Of a stretch of 64,000 nt of DNA, positions 51,644 to 61,123 are shown piece by piece. The stretch comes from Sphingomonadales bacterium UBA2369. GTDB taxonomy: Bacteria > Pseudomonadota > Alphaproteobacteria > Sphingomonadales > Sphingomonadaceae. Under the pieces are notes generated by a model. The model searched no databases, was not told the DNA's origin, and worked only from the letters and a program-made list of their open reading frames with translations. The stretch is from assembly GCA_002344055.1 (NCBI GenBank), contig DDTH01000006.1, positions 473,037 to 537,036 of the forward strand. Direction: 5' to 3'. The translations under genes were made by a program, and so were the position numbers. Positions within the stretch are counted from its first letter, which is position 1, and every line of letters begins with the position of its first letter.

Positions 51644-53656
51644 GTGTCCGAGATGATCAAGATCGCCCTGCCCGATGGTTCCGTGCGCGAAGTCGCGCGC
51701 GGCACCACGCCGGCGGACGTGGCGGCGGCGATCGGCCCCGGCCTGGCCAAGGCGGCAATCGCCGCGCGGGTCGATGGGGAGCTGCGCGACATAGGGCGGC
51801 CGCTGGAAGCCGATGCCAGCCTGGCGCTGGTAACCGCGCGCGACGAAGCCGATGCGCTGGAACTGGCGCGGCACGATTTCGCCCACATCCTAGCCGAAGC
51901 GGCGCAAAATCTGTTCCCAGGGACGCAGATCACCTTCGGGCCGGCGACCGACGACGGCTTCTATTACGATTTCGCGCCCGCGCCCGACCACGGCCCGTTC
52001 ACCGAGGAGGATCTACCGGCGATCGAGGAGGAGATGCGCCGCATCATCGCCCGCGACGAGCCGCTCGTCCGCGAGGTTTGGTCGCGCGAGGAGCTGATCG
52101 CCTACTTCAAGGAGCATGGCGAAAGCTTCAAGGCCGAGTGGGCCGGCGACCTGCCCGAGGATGAGGAGCTGACCGTCTATCGCGCCGGCAAGTGGCTCGA
52201 CATGTGCCGCGGCCCGCATCTGGCGAGCACCGGCAAGCTCGACCCGCAGGCGTTCAAGCTGACCCGCGTCTCCGGCGCCTACTGGCGCGGCGACCAGGCC
52301 AATGCGATGCTGAGCCGTATCTACGGCACCGGCTGGCTGAACAAGAAGCAGCTCGACGCCCATCTCGTCCGGCTCGAGGAGGCGGCCAAGCGCGACCATC
52401 GCAAGATCGGCCGCGAGATGGACCTGTTTCACCTGCAGGAAGAAGCCCACGGCTCCGTCTTCTGGCACCCGAAGGGCTATCGCATCTGGCGCGAGCTGGA
52501 AGCCTATATGCGCCGCAAGATGGACGGCGCCGGCTATCGGGAGATCAAGACGCCGCAGCTGATGGACGTGCGCCAATGGACCCAGTCGGGCCATTGGGGG
52601 AAATATGCCGAGAACATGTTCGCGGTCCCCGACATCGTCCCCGACGTCGACGAGGAAAGCGGCAACGCAGCACCGAAGGTGGCGGCCGACGCCGACTGGC
52701 TGGCGATCAAGCCGATGAACTGCCCGGCCCACGTTTTGGTCTTCAAGCAGGGCATCACGTCCTACCGCGAGCTGCCGGTCCGGCTCGGCGAGATGGGCTG
52801 CTGCCACCGCAACGAGCCGCACGGCGCGCTGCACGGGCTGATGCGGGTGCGCCAGTTCACCCAGGACGACGCCCACATTTTCTGCACCGAGCGGCAAGTG
52901 GTGGACGAGGTGCGCGCCTTCTGCCGGCTGGCGGACAGCATCTACCAGGATTTCGGCTTCAGCTATCATGTGAAGCTCGCTCTGCGTCCCGAGAAGCGTT
53001 TCGGCAGCGATGCCGACTGGGACAAGGCCGAGCAGGAATTGCGCGACGCCGTCGCCGAAGCCGGTATGGCCAATGCCGAGTTCGGCTGGGAAGAATTGCC
53101 CGGCGAAGGGGCTTTCTACGCGCCCAAGCTGGAATGGCATCTGACCGACGCGATCGGCCGGACCTGGCAGGTCGGCACGATTCAGGGCGACCGGGTGCTG
53201 CCCGAGCGGCTCGACGCGAATTACATTGGCGAGGATGGCGAGAAGCACCGTCCGGTGATGCTCCACCGCGCGATCTTCGGCTCGTACGAGCGCTTCATCG
53301 GCATCCTGATCGAACATTATGCCGGACGATTCCCGCTGTGGCTGGCACCGGTGCAGGCGGTCGTGGCGACGATCGTGTCCGACGCGGACGATTATGCCCG
53401 CGAGGTCGCGGAGGCGCTCTCGGCCGCCGGGATCAGGGTGGAGACCGACATCCGCAACGAGAAGATCAACTACAAGGTGCGCGAGCACAGCCTGGCGCGG
53501 GTCCCGAACCTGCTGGTGATCGGCAAGCGCGAGGCGGAGGAGCGCACCGTCGCGCTGCGGCCGCTCGGCGCCGACGCGCGGCAGGAGGTGCTGTCGCTGG
53601 AGGCGGTGATAGAAAGGCTGCGGACCGAGGCGCTGCCGCCCGATCTGCGTGCTTGA
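51644..53656 (+). CDS. thrS: Threonyl-tRNA synthetase
   Basis: 670 residues. TGS domain at the N-terminus, editing domain with HDFAHILAEAAQNLFPGTQI and DMCRGPHLASTG (HxxxH plus Cys), class II catalytic core with PMNCPAHVL and GCCHRNEPHGALHGLMRVRQ-type motif 2 and FTQDDAHIFC, zinc ligands in these segments, and a C-terminal anticodon-binding domain (LARVPNLLVIGKREAEERTV). GTG at 51644 is the start with ATG at 51653 an alternative three codons downstream. Overlaps the next small gene by a few bases. Confidence 0.97.
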   Translation: MSEMIKIALPDGSVREVARGTTPADVAAAIGPGLAKAAIAARVDGELRDIGRPLEADASLALVTARDEADALELARHDFAHILAEAAQNLFPGTQITFGPATDDGFYYDFAPAPDHGPFTEEDLPAIEEEMRRIIARDEPLVREVWSREELIAYFKEHGESFKAEWAGDLPEDEELTVYRAGKWLDMCRGPHLASTGKLDPQAFKLTRVSGAYWRGDQANAMLSRIYGTGWLNKKQLDAHLVRLEEAAKRDHRKIGREMDLFHLQEEAHGSVFWHPKGYRIWRELEAYMRRKMDGAGYREIKTPQLMDVRQWTQSGHWGKYAENMFAVPDIVPDVDEESGNAAPKVAADADWLAIKPMNCPAHVLVFKQGITSYRELPVRLGEMGCCHRNEPHGALHGLMRVRQFTQDDAHIFCTERQVVDEVRAFCRLADSIYQDFGFSYHVKLALRPEKRFGSDADWDKAEQELRDAVAEAGMANAEFGWEELPGEGAFYAPKLEWHLTDAIGRTWQVGTIQGDRVLPERLDANYIGEDGEKHRPVMLHRAIFGSYERFIGILIEHYAGRFPLWLAPVQAVVATIVSDADDYAREVAEALSAAGIRVETDIRNEKINYKVREHSLARVPNLLVIGKREAEERTVALRPLGADARQEVLSLEAVIERLRTEALPPDLRA

Positions 53657-53897
53657 TCCGCGCACCGCGAAGCTGATGCGTGCCGCTCATGGCATACGGA
53701 AGCTGCTGTTCGTGTTCCTGTTGGTCGCCGCAATCCTGACCGCGGTCGCGCTCAGTGTCGCGGAACCCGGCCGATTGTTTTTCGCAGCGAAGTTCGCTCT
53801 GGCCTGCGCCGCTTTTGCCGCCCTCGCTTTGCTGGTGATCAACCTGCTCGCCATCCGGGCTTGGGTTCGCGGGCGACGCGGCGCGGACACGGACTGA
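53649..53897 (+). CDS. Small two-helix membrane protein
   Basis: 82 residues with two transmembrane segments (LLFVFLLVAAILTAVALSV and AKFALACAAFAALALLVINL). GTG at 53649 overlaps the thrS stop (frame +2), ATG at 53676 (MRAAHGIRKLL) is an equally possible start. No family recognised. Located between thrS and infC. Confidence 0.5.
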   Translation: MLDPRTAKLMRAAHGIRKLLFVFLLVAAILTAVALSVAEPGRLFFAAKFALACAAFAALALLVINLLAIRAWVRGRRGADTD

Positions 53898-54005
53898 CGC
53901 TATTCGCCCGCCCCTTCCTTTCGTCCATCTTCCCTTAATCGGCGCGCGCCACTAAGTAGCGCTCGCATCCCAACCAAAACGGAGTGAAGCAACATACGTC
54001 CCCCA

Positions 54006-54536
54006 ATGACCCGCCGTCCGATGACGCCCGCCATGAACGGCCCGCGCTTCAACGAATTCATTCAATCGCCGACTGTCCGCGTGATCGACGAGACGGGCGA
54101 GAATATCGGCGTGCTGCCGACGCGCACGGCGATCGAGCGCGCGGCCGAGGTCGGCCTGGATCTGGTCGAAGTCTCGCCCAACGCCGATCCGCCCGTCGCC
54201 AAGTTCCTCGACGTCGGCAAGTTCAAATATGAGGCGCAGAAGAAGGCGAACCTCGCCCGCAAGACGCAGAAGACGCAGGAGATCAAGGAGATCAAAATGC
54301 GTCCGAACATCGACGATCACGATTACGATGTGAAGATGCGCAACATCCACAAGTTTATCGGCGAAGGCGACAAGGTGAAGGTCACGTTGCGCTTCCGCGG
54401 CCGCGAACTGGCCCATGGTCAGCTCGGCATGCGGCTGCTCCAGCGCGTTCAGGAGGATGTTGCGGAGACCGCGAAGGTCGAACAGCATCCGCGCATGGAA
54501 GGCCGGCAGATGTTGATGGTGATTTCGCCAAAGTAA
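54006..54536 (+). CDS. infC: Translation initiation factor IF-3
   Basis: 176 residues. Binds the 30S subunit and proofreads initiation. N-terminal part RFNEFIQSPTVRVIDETGEN, VSPNADPPVAKFLDVGKFKY and C-terminal HDYDVKMRNIHKFIGEGDKV, RFRGRELAHGQLG match IF-3. Start: ATG at 54006 used, ATG at 54021 and 54033 lie just after it and none has a strong ribosome binding site. No rare AUU start is seen. In many bacteria infC follows thrS, as here. No rpmI or rplT is seen downstream; a TonB receptor gene follows. Confidence 0.95.
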   Translation: MTRRPMTPAMNGPRFNEFIQSPTVRVIDETGENIGVLPTRTAIERAAEVGLDLVEVSPNADPPVAKFLDVGKFKYEAQKKANLARKTQKTQEIKEIKMRPNIDDHDYDVKMRNIHKFIGEGDKVKVTLRFRGRELAHGQLGMRLLQRVQEDVAETAKVEQHPRMEGRQMLMVISPK

Positions 54537-54553
54537 TCGCGCCTAAGAGACTG

Positions 54554-54573
54554 GCCTTTCCGTAAGGGAAGGC
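54554..54573 (+). terminator. Weak hairpin downstream of infC
   Basis: GCCTTTCC-GTAA-GGGAAGGC forms an 8-bp stem with one G-T pair, 17 nt after the infC stop. No T-run follows, so it may attenuate rather than stop transcription. Confidence 0.4.
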
Positions 54574-54661
54574 TGCACAGATAGGTTTTCAACCAAAACC
54601 ATTCTGTTGCGGAAATGCAATGAACGCCCCGAACGGCGGAAAAGCGCGAAAAATTGGCATG

Positions 54662-54683
54662 ACAGGCGGCGCGAACTGCCTGT
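54662..54683. promoter_or_regulatory. Inverted repeat upstream of TonB receptor
   Basis: ACAGGC-N10-GCCTGT, a 6-bp inverted repeat 42 nt before the receptor start, could bind a dimeric regulator. A TTGGCA sequence, -35-like, lies just before it. Regulator unknown. Confidence 0.3.
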
Positions 54684-54725
54684 AGCTTCCCTCCCAAACA
54701 AAAAGTTTACAGGGAGAGGGTTATC

Positions 54726-57587
54726 ATGTCCAAAGCACGTTGGATGCTGTCCGCCGGTGCGTTCGTCTTTGCCGCCCCGGCTTTTGCACAACCCGCCCAG
54801 AACACGGTTCCGGCGCAGGACAGTCAGGCCGAGGAAGCCGCCGCCCCCGAAGAAGACGGCACTGTCATGGTCGTCACCGCGCAGGGCCGCGCCCAGCGCC
54901 TGCAGGACGTGCCGCTCGCCATCTCCGCAGTCGGCGCGGATCAGCTGCAGAATAGCGGCGCCTCCGACATTCGCGCGCTGAACCAGCTCGCGCCGTCCCT
55001 GCTCGTTTCGTCGACCGGCTCGGAAGCGAACGGCTCGGCCCGTATCCGCGGCATCGGCACGGTCGGCGACAATCCCGGCCTGGAAAGCTCGGTCGCCGTG
55101 TTCGTCGATGGCGTCTATCGCTCGCGTTCGGGCATCGGCCTCAACGAAATCGGCGAAGTCGACCGGATCGAAGTGCTGCGCGGGCCGCAAGGCACATTGT
55201 TCGGCCGCAACGCCTCGGCGGGTCTGCTGCACATCATCACCCGCAAGCCTGAATTCACCTTCGGCGGCATGGCCGAGTTGAGCTACGGCGACTATAACAA
55301 TATGCGCGCACAGGGCGCGATCACCGGACCGATCGGCGAGAATCTCGCCTTCCGCCTCGACGCCATCTACAATCGCCGCGACGGCTTCCTGACCGTCGTC
55401 AATCCCGGCGGCGGCACCGAAGAGGATGTGAACGACCGCAACCGCGCCTTCGTCCGCGCGCAATTGCTGTTCGAGCCGAACGACGCGCTCTCGGTCCGCC
55501 TGATCGGCGATTATACGTGGCGCGATGAATCCTGCTGCGGCGCGGTCTACGCCTCCACGCTCGAGACGTTCGACCCGACCCCAGGCGTTCCCGGCGACTT
55601 CTCCGTCAGGGCCCCGGGCGCGGGCGGCAGCGCCAACGGCAACCGCATCGTCGATGTGCTGACCAGCCTGGGCGGCATCTTCCCGGGCGGCGGCGATCCG
55701 TACAGCCGGCAGATCGCGATCACGCCCGGCACGACCTATCGCGGCGAGACGACCGACGCGGGCCTGTCGCTGCAGATCAATTACGATTTCGGCAACGTCA
55801 ATTTGACCTCGATCACCGCCTATCGCGATTACAAGTCGGAAGGCGTCGGCGACCTCGACTATAACAATGTCGACATTCTCCGCCGCGACGCGGACGGCAA
55901 CGCCTTCCGCAGCTTCCAGACCTTCAGCCAGGAACTGCGCCTGAACGGCAGCGCCTTCGACGGCGCGCTCGACTGGCTGGTCGGCGGCTATTACGCCAAG
56001 GAAGAACTGACGGTCCGCGACAATCTGCGCTTCGGCGCGCAGTACGGCGCGTTCGCTTCGTGCCGCCTGGTGGCGACGCTGAGCCCGAACCCGCTCCTGC
56101 GCGACCCGGCGGCGCCCGGCTGTCTCGGCAACACGCCGCAGCCGCTGCTGGGCGGCGCGACGGGCCGGCAGGCCTTTGCCGCGAACTTCGGCGCGCTTGC
56201 ACCGCTGGTCACGTCCGGCCTGGACCGCCTGAGCACGGTCAACAATTTCGGCGACAATTTCTCGCAATATGATCAGAGCAGCGAGAATTTCGCGATCTTC
56301 ACGCACAACATCTTCAACATCACCGACAATGTCGCCCTGACGGTCGGCCTGCGTTACACCAGCGAAACCAAGGACTTCCTCGGCGACATCAACAACAACA
56401 ACGCCGTCTGCCCCGTGCAGCAGGCCGCCTTCGCGCCCTTCCTCACCGGCGGCGCCAATGCCGGAGCCGTGCCGGCGACGGCGCAGGCCTTCCTGCAGGG
56501 CATCGTCAACCTGACCTGCCAGGGCAATTCGTCGACCGCGCTCAACAACCTCGTCCTTGCGGACAGCCGCGACGAAGACGAGCTGACCGGCACGATCGTC
56601 CTGTCGGCCGAAACCTCATCGAGCACCCTGTTCTACGCCAGCTATTCGCACGGCTATAAAGCGGGCGGCTTCAACCTCGACCGCTCGGCGCTCGGCAATC
56701 CGATCTTCGCGCCGACCGATCCTCGCCAGGCGGCGACTGGCGGCTTCGGCACCCAGAACCTCCAGTTCGACGCTGAAGTGGTGGATGCCTTCGAGGTCGG
56801 CTTCAAGCTGACCCGCCCGGGCTTCTTGTTCAACATCGCCGGCTTCCATCAGCGCTTCAGCAGCTTCCAGCTGAACACGTTCAACGGCTCGGTCTTCCTG
56901 GTCCAGAACGTCAATGGCTGCAGCGACAATCTGGGCGCCTCCGATCAGGATCTCGGGCCGACGGCGAACAGCACCGGCTCCTGCTCGCCGGACAGCATCA
57001 AGCCCGGCGTGACCTCGACCGGTGTCGAACTGGAAGCGCAGTTCACGCCTTTCCAGGACTTCAACATCACTGCCGGCATCACCTACGCGATGACGCGCTA
57101 TCACGAAAATCTGGTCGGCCGGGACACGGGCGCGCCGCTGGATCAGGCGCTGTTCCTCCTGCCGGGCAGCAACATGTCCAACGCGCCGGAAATCGTCGGC
57201 ACCATGTCGTTCAGCTACACGCCGGAAATCGGCAGCAGCGGCATGCGCGCCCTCTTCTACCTCGATGGCCGCATCTCCGACGACTATAACACCGGCTCCG
57301 ACCTCTTCCCCGAGAAGCGGCAGGAAAGCTTCATGGTGGTGAATGGCCGCATCGGTATCCGCGGTCCGGAGCAGCGCTGGGCGGTTGAAGTCTGGGCGCA
57401 GAATTTGCTGGACGAGAATTACCAGCAGGTCGCGTTCAACTCGCCCTTCCAGGGATCGAACTCCCGGGCGCATGTGCAGGCCGCCAATGGCGGCGGCGCG
57501 CCGAACTTCGCGACCGCCAACCAGCTCTTCTCGAGCTATCTGGCCGAGCCGCGCACCTTCGGCGTGACGGGCCGCTTCCGCTTCTGA
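54726..57587 (+). CDS. TonB-dependent receptor
   Basis: 953 residues. Signal peptide (MSKARWMLSAGAFVFAAPAFA). TonB-box-like VMVVTAQGRAQ near 47, plug domain with LQDVPLAISAVGADQLQNSG and RIRGIGTVGDNPGLESSVAV, VFVDGVYRSR, and RIEVLRGPQGTLFGRNASAG near 155, then a 22-strand barrel ending RTFGVTGRFRF with a terminal Phe. Active importer of an unknown ligand across the outer membrane; similar receptors take up plant compounds, vitamins or siderophores, and ligand cannot be told from this. GGGAGAGGG 6 nt before the ATG. Followed by a strong terminator. Confidence 0.93.
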   Translation: MSKARWMLSAGAFVFAAPAFAQPAQNTVPAQDSQAEEAAAPEEDGTVMVVTAQGRAQRLQDVPLAISAVGADQLQNSGASDIRALNQLAPSLLVSSTGSEANGSARIRGIGTVGDNPGLESSVAVFVDGVYRSRSGIGLNEIGEVDRIEVLRGPQGTLFGRNASAGLLHIITRKPEFTFGGMAELSYGDYNNMRAQGAITGPIGENLAFRLDAIYNRRDGFLTVVNPGGGTEEDVNDRNRAFVRAQLLFEPNDALSVRLIGDYTWRDESCCGAVYASTLETFDPTPGVPGDFSVRAPGAGGSANGNRIVDVLTSLGGIFPGGGDPYSRQIAITPGTTYRGETTDAGLSLQINYDFGNVNLTSITAYRDYKSEGVGDLDYNNVDILRRDADGNAFRSFQTFSQELRLNGSAFDGALDWLVGGYYAKEELTVRDNLRFGAQYGAFASCRLVATLSPNPLLRDPAAPGCLGNTPQPLLGGATGRQAFAANFGALAPLVTSGLDRLSTVNNFGDNFSQYDQSSENFAIFTHNIFNITDNVALTVGLRYTSETKDFLGDINNNNAVCPVQQAAFAPFLTGGANAGAVPATAQAFLQGIVNLTCQGNSSTALNNLVLADSRDEDELTGTIVLSAETSSSTLFYASYSHGYKAGGFNLDRSALGNPIFAPTDPRQAATGGFGTQNLQFDAEVVDAFEVGFKLTRPGFLFNIAGFHQRFSSFQLNTFNGSVFLVQNVNGCSDNLGASDQDLGPTANSTGSCSPDSIKPGVTSTGVELEAQFTPFQDFNITAGITYAMTRYHENLVGRDTGAPLDQALFLLPGSNMSNAPEIVGTMSFSYTPEIGSSGMRALFYLDGRISDDYNTGSDLFPEKRQESFMVVNGRIGIRGPEQRWAVEVWAQNLLDENYQQVAFNSPFQGSNSRAHVQAANGGGAPNFATANQLFSSYLAEPRTFGVTGRFRF

Positions 57588-57609
57588 TTTCAGGCGGATC
57601 GAAGGATCA

Positions 57610-57644
57610 GGGCCTCCGGAGCGATCCGGGGGCCCTTGTCTTTT
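57610..57644 (+). terminator. Terminator after TonB receptor, abutting glnD stop
   Basis: GGGCCTCCGGA-GCGA-TCCGGGGGCCC stem (11 bp, one mismatch) followed by TTGTCTTTT. The T-run ends at the convergent glnD stop (57644), so it may act for both genes. Confidence 0.8.
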
Positions 57645-60385
57645 CAGGCAGCGGCGCGGTCCGGCGTCTCCGCCGGCCCGGCGGCGGCGAGAAGTTTCTC
57701 ACGCAACGCCGCCAGCGCCTCGGGGTCGATGATCTTCGCGCCCTCCCGGTCCGTCAGATAGAAGGTGTCGACCGCGCGTTCGCCATAAGTCGCGATGTGG
57801 GCGCTGCGGATAGTCGCGCCCGATTCGGTGATCGCGCGTGCAAGGCCCGAGAGCAAAGCGGCGCGGTCGCGGGCATTGACCTCGACCACCGTGTAACGGC
57901 CGGACGCCTTGTTATCGACGAACACGGCAGGGGCGATGCGGAACGCCTCGGCGCGCACTAGCGGCAACGCCCGCGCCTCCAGCCTGTCGGCCGAAGGCTC
58001 TTCGCCAGCGGCCGCCGCACGAACCGCTTTCTCCAGCCGCGCGAGCCGGCGCGGGTCGCTGAACGGTGCGCCGGTCGCATCCTGGATCAGGATATTGTCG
58101 AGCGCCATGCCATCGGCCGTGGTGTGAATGCGCGCGTCGATAATGTTGCCGCCCGACAGGCTGATCGCCCCGGCAATGCGATGGAAAAGGCCCGGCGAAT
58201 CCTTCGCGTAGACGATAACAAGGGTGGCGCCGCGTTCCGGCCGAGGAACGAGCGCCACCGGGCCTTTCGTCTCGCCGCGATCCACCGCGGCGACGAAGCG
58301 GGCATTGTCGACGATCGCGCGGCTATGCTCGGCCAGCCAATAGCCATCGCCAAGCCGGGCCGCATATGCGGCAAAGGTCTCTGTCTCCCAGCCGAGAGAA
58401 GCAGCCAGTTCCTCCTGGATCGCCAGCACCCGCTCGCGCCGGCCCTGCTGCTTGTGGCCGAGCCGCAACCGTTCTTCGGACAGTTCGAACAGATTGGCGA
58501 GCAGCTGGTCCTTCCAGCCGGTCCAGGTCCCGGGCCCCACCGCGCGTATGTCCACCACGGTGAGAAGATAGAGCAGCCGCAGCCGCTCGGCGCTCTTTAC
58601 CCGATCGACGAAATCCTGGATCGTCTGCGGATCGGCCAGATCGCGCTTTTGGGCGGTGGACGACATCAGCAAATGCCAGCGCACCAGCCAAGCCACCGTC
58701 TCGGTCTCGGCCGGGGTCAGGCCAAGGCGTGGGCAAAGCGTCTCGGCAATCTCGGCCCCGACGACGCTGTGATCGCCCGGCCGCCCCTTGGCGATGTCAT
58801 GCAGGAGGACGGCGACATAGAGGACCCGGCGCGAGGCGATGCGCTTGGCGATGCCGGTGGCGAGCTTGTGCTCCTCCTTGAGATCGCCTTTCTCGATCCG
58901 CGACATGAGGCCGACGGCGCGGATGGTGTGCTCGTCGACCGTATAATGGTGGTACATGTCGAACTGCATCTGCGCGACGACCCGGCCGAAATCGGGCACG
59001 AAGCGGCCGAACACCCCGGCCTCGTTCATCCACCGGAGCGCGCTTTCCGGATCGTTGAGGCTGCTCAGCAGGTCGAGGAACAAAGCGTTGGCACGCGGAT
59101 CGGCGCGGACATCAGCATCGACGAGCTTCGCCTGCCGGGCGATGGCGCGCATCGTTTCCGGGTGGATTTCGATGCCCTGCCCGTCGGCGAGCACGAACGC
59201 CTCGATCAATCTCACCGGGTCTTCCGCGAAGAACCCCTCATTGGGTGCCGCCAGGCGCCCGCGATCCAGCACGAAGCCGTTCAGGCTGCGCCACGGCCAG
59301 CGGAAACTCGGAAGACCGATCCGGGCGCCCCGCTTCGCGAATTTCTCGTCTAGGTGCGCGAGGAAGACCCCGGTCAGGTCGCCGACCGTCTTAGCGTGCA
59401 GGAAATAATGCTTCATGAAGCGCTCGACCGGGGCGTTGCCCGGCCGGTCGGCATAATTCATCCGCGTGGCGATCTCGCGCTGATAATCGAAGGTCAGCCG
59501 TTCCTCGGCGCGCCCGGCGATGGTGTGGAGGTGACAGCGCACCGCCCACAAAAAGCGCTCGGCGCGGCGGAACTGGCCATATTCCGACGCGGAGAGCAGC
59601 CCGGCATCGACCAGGCCGGCGGCATCCCTGACCCGATAGGCAAATTTGCCGATCCAGTAGAGCGTGTGGAGGTCGCGCAACCCGCCCTTGCCCTCCTTGA
59701 TATTGGGTTCGACCACGTAGCGGCTGTCGCCCATGCGCTTGTGCCGGGCATTTCGCTCGTCGAGCTTCTCGCCGACGAAGCGGCGGACATCGCCCGACGA
59801 AATGTCACGCCGGAAGCGCGTCATGACGTCATCGAACAAGGCCTCGTCGCCCCAGACGTAGCGCGCCTCGAGCATGGCGGTGCGGGCGGTGTGATCGGCG
59901 CGGGCGGTCGCGATCGCCTCGTCCGCCGAGCGGGCGGCGTGGCCGACCTTCAGTTTGAGGTCCCAGAGCAGATAGAGGATCGATTCAATCGCCTGCTCGG
60001 TCCAGCCGGTCGGCTTCCACGGCGTGACGAAGGCGATGTCGACATCGCTATAGGGCGCCATCTCGCCGCGTCCGTAGCCACCGAGGCCGAGCAGCAGCAG
60101 CCGCTCGCCCGCTGTAGGGTTGCTGAGCGGGTGGACGGTAGCGGTGACATAATCGTGGGTGAGGCGGACGATCTGATCGGTTAGAAACGCCGTCGAGGCG
60201 GCGGACTCGGTGCCTGCATAAGGCTGCTCAACCAGCCTGCGGGCGATCTCCTCACGTCCCCGTTCCAGCGCCCCGGCGAGCAGGGCGGTCGCCTGCTTGC
60301 GGTCGTTGCCTGCCAACGCATCGGCCAATTTCCGGCGATCGACGATCGCGCGGCGGTCAGGCACCTTGTCTGGAACATCCGACAT
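57644..60385 (-). CDS. glnD: [Protein-PII] uridylyltransferase/uridylyl-removing enzyme
   Basis: About 913 residues. Senses glutamine and (de)uridylylates PII. Nucleotidyltransferase domain GLGGYGRGEMAPYSDVDIAF near 92-112; GlnD_UR segment; HD domain VAVLLHDIAKGRPGDHSVVG near 475 for uridylyl removal; two C-terminal ACT domains (VIVYAKDSPGLFHRIAGAIS and VVEVNARDRAALLSGLARAI). ATG at 60385 (MSDVPDKV) chosen over a GTG at 60421; neither has a clear binding site. Divergent from a GNAT gene 53 nt away. Confidence 0.94.
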   Translation of the reverse strand: MSDVPDKVPDRRAIVDRRKLADALAGNDRKQATALLAGALERGREEIARRLVEQPYAGTESAASTAFLTDQIVRLTHDYVTATVHPLSNPTAGERLLLLGLGGYGRGEMAPYSDVDIAFVTPWKPTGWTEQAIESILYLLWDLKLKVGHAARSADEAIATARADHTARTAMLEARYVWGDEALFDDVMTRFRRDISSGDVRRFVGEKLDERNARHKRMGDSRYVVEPNIKEGKGGLRDLHTLYWIGKFAYRVRDAAGLVDAGLLSASEYGQFRRAERFLWAVRCHLHTIAGRAEERLTFDYQREIATRMNYADRPGNAPVERFMKHYFLHAKTVGDLTGVFLAHLDEKFAKRGARIGLPSFRWPWRSLNGFVLDRGRLAAPNEGFFAEDPVRLIEAFVLADGQGIEIHPETMRAIARQAKLVDADVRADPRANALFLDLLSSLNDPESALRWMNEAGVFGRFVPDFGRVVAQMQFDMYHHYTVDEHTIRAVGLMSRIEKGDLKEEHKLATGIAKRIASRRVLYVAVLLHDIAKGRPGDHSVVGAEIAETLCPRLGLTPAETETVAWLVRWHLLMSSTAQKRDLADPQTIQDFVDRVKSAERLRLLYLLTVVDIRAVGPGTWTGWKDQLLANLFELSEERLRLGHKQQGRRERVLAIQEELAASLGWETETFAAYAARLGDGYWLAEHSRAIVDNARFVAAVDRGETKGPVALVPRPERGATLVIVYAKDSPGLFHRIAGAISLSGGNIIDARIHTTADGMALDNILIQDATGAPFSDPRRLARLEKAVRAAAAGEEPSADRLEARALPLVRAEAFRIAPAVFVDNKASGRYTVVEVNARDRAALLSGLARAITESGATIRSAHIATYGERAVDTFYLTDREGAKIIDPEALAALREKLLAAAGPAETPDRAAA

Positions 60386-60438
60386 TGACGGCAAGATAGA
60401 GGGTGCGGGCCGATGCGTCACGCGGCTAGCATCGCGCT

Positions 60439-61122
60439 ATGACCCATCCGCTCGACCGCCCCGTCTGGAACAGTTTGCACGACCGCCTCGCCTATCTCGC
60501 CATCGGCGGTGGCAAGGCGGTCGGCTTCGATCGCGATTGCGAAGTGTTCGTCGCCGCCAGGGACCGTTCGGCCGAGACGCTCGGGGCGGTCGCGGCGCTC
60601 GTGCCGCCGGGGGCGGAAGCGAGTCTGGTCGAACAGGAGGAATGGCCGCTGCCGCCCGGGACATCGCTGCTGAAGCATGCGGTGCTCACGCAGATGATTG
60701 CTGAGGACGGGATCGGCGCGCCGGACACGGAGCTGCCGCTGCTGGAACTGGGCGATGCCGACGCACCGGAAATGCTGGCGCTGGCGACGCTTTGCCGGCC
60801 CGGCCCCTATTTCGCGCAGACCCACAAGCTCGGCGGCTTCATCGGCATTCGCGACGAGGGTGGTCGCCTGATCGCCATGGCTGGCGAACGCTTCCAGATC
60901 GGACGTTTCACCGAGATCAGCGCGGTCAGCACTCACCCGGATGCGCGCGGTCGCGGGCTGGCCCGGAACCTCATGCGCGTCGTCGGCAGCCGCATCGCGG
61001 CGCGCGGCGAAATCGCCTTCCTGCACACCTATCCCGACAATGCCGGCGCGATTGCGCTCTACGAGCAGCTCGGTTTCCGGCCGCGCGCGCAGATCAACTA
61101 CACGATCTTCCGGCGCGACTGA
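60439..61122 (+). CDS. GNAT-family N-acetyltransferase
   Basis: 227 residues. GNAT fold in the C-terminal half: GRFTEISAVSTHPDARGRGL with acetyl-CoA-binding RGRGLARN near 169, and YPDNAGAIALYEQLGFRPRA near 195. The FR47-like subgroup. Substrate unknown. Starts 53 nt from the divergent glnD and ends 1 nt before the convergent mutS stop. Confidence 0.85.
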   Translation: MTHPLDRPVWNSLHDRLAYLAIGGGKAVGFDRDCEVFVAARDRSAETLGAVAALVPPGAEASLVEQEEWPLPPGTSLLKHAVLTQMIAEDGIGAPDTELPLLELGDADAPEMLALATLCRPGPYFAQTHKLGGFIGIRDEGGRLIAMAGERFQIGRFTEISAVSTHPDARGRGLARNLMRVVGSRIAARGEIAFLHTYPDNAGAIALYEQLGFRPRAQINYTIFRRD

Positions 61123-61123
61123 G

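Noticed and set aside
47881..51933. A 1350-residue open frame on the minus strand, antisense to the autotransporter
   Set aside because: It is rich in Arg, Ala, Asp and His in the way of a GC-rich antisense shadow, has no domain motif, no ribosome binding site, and overlaps the well-supported autotransporter gene and 5' end of thrS.
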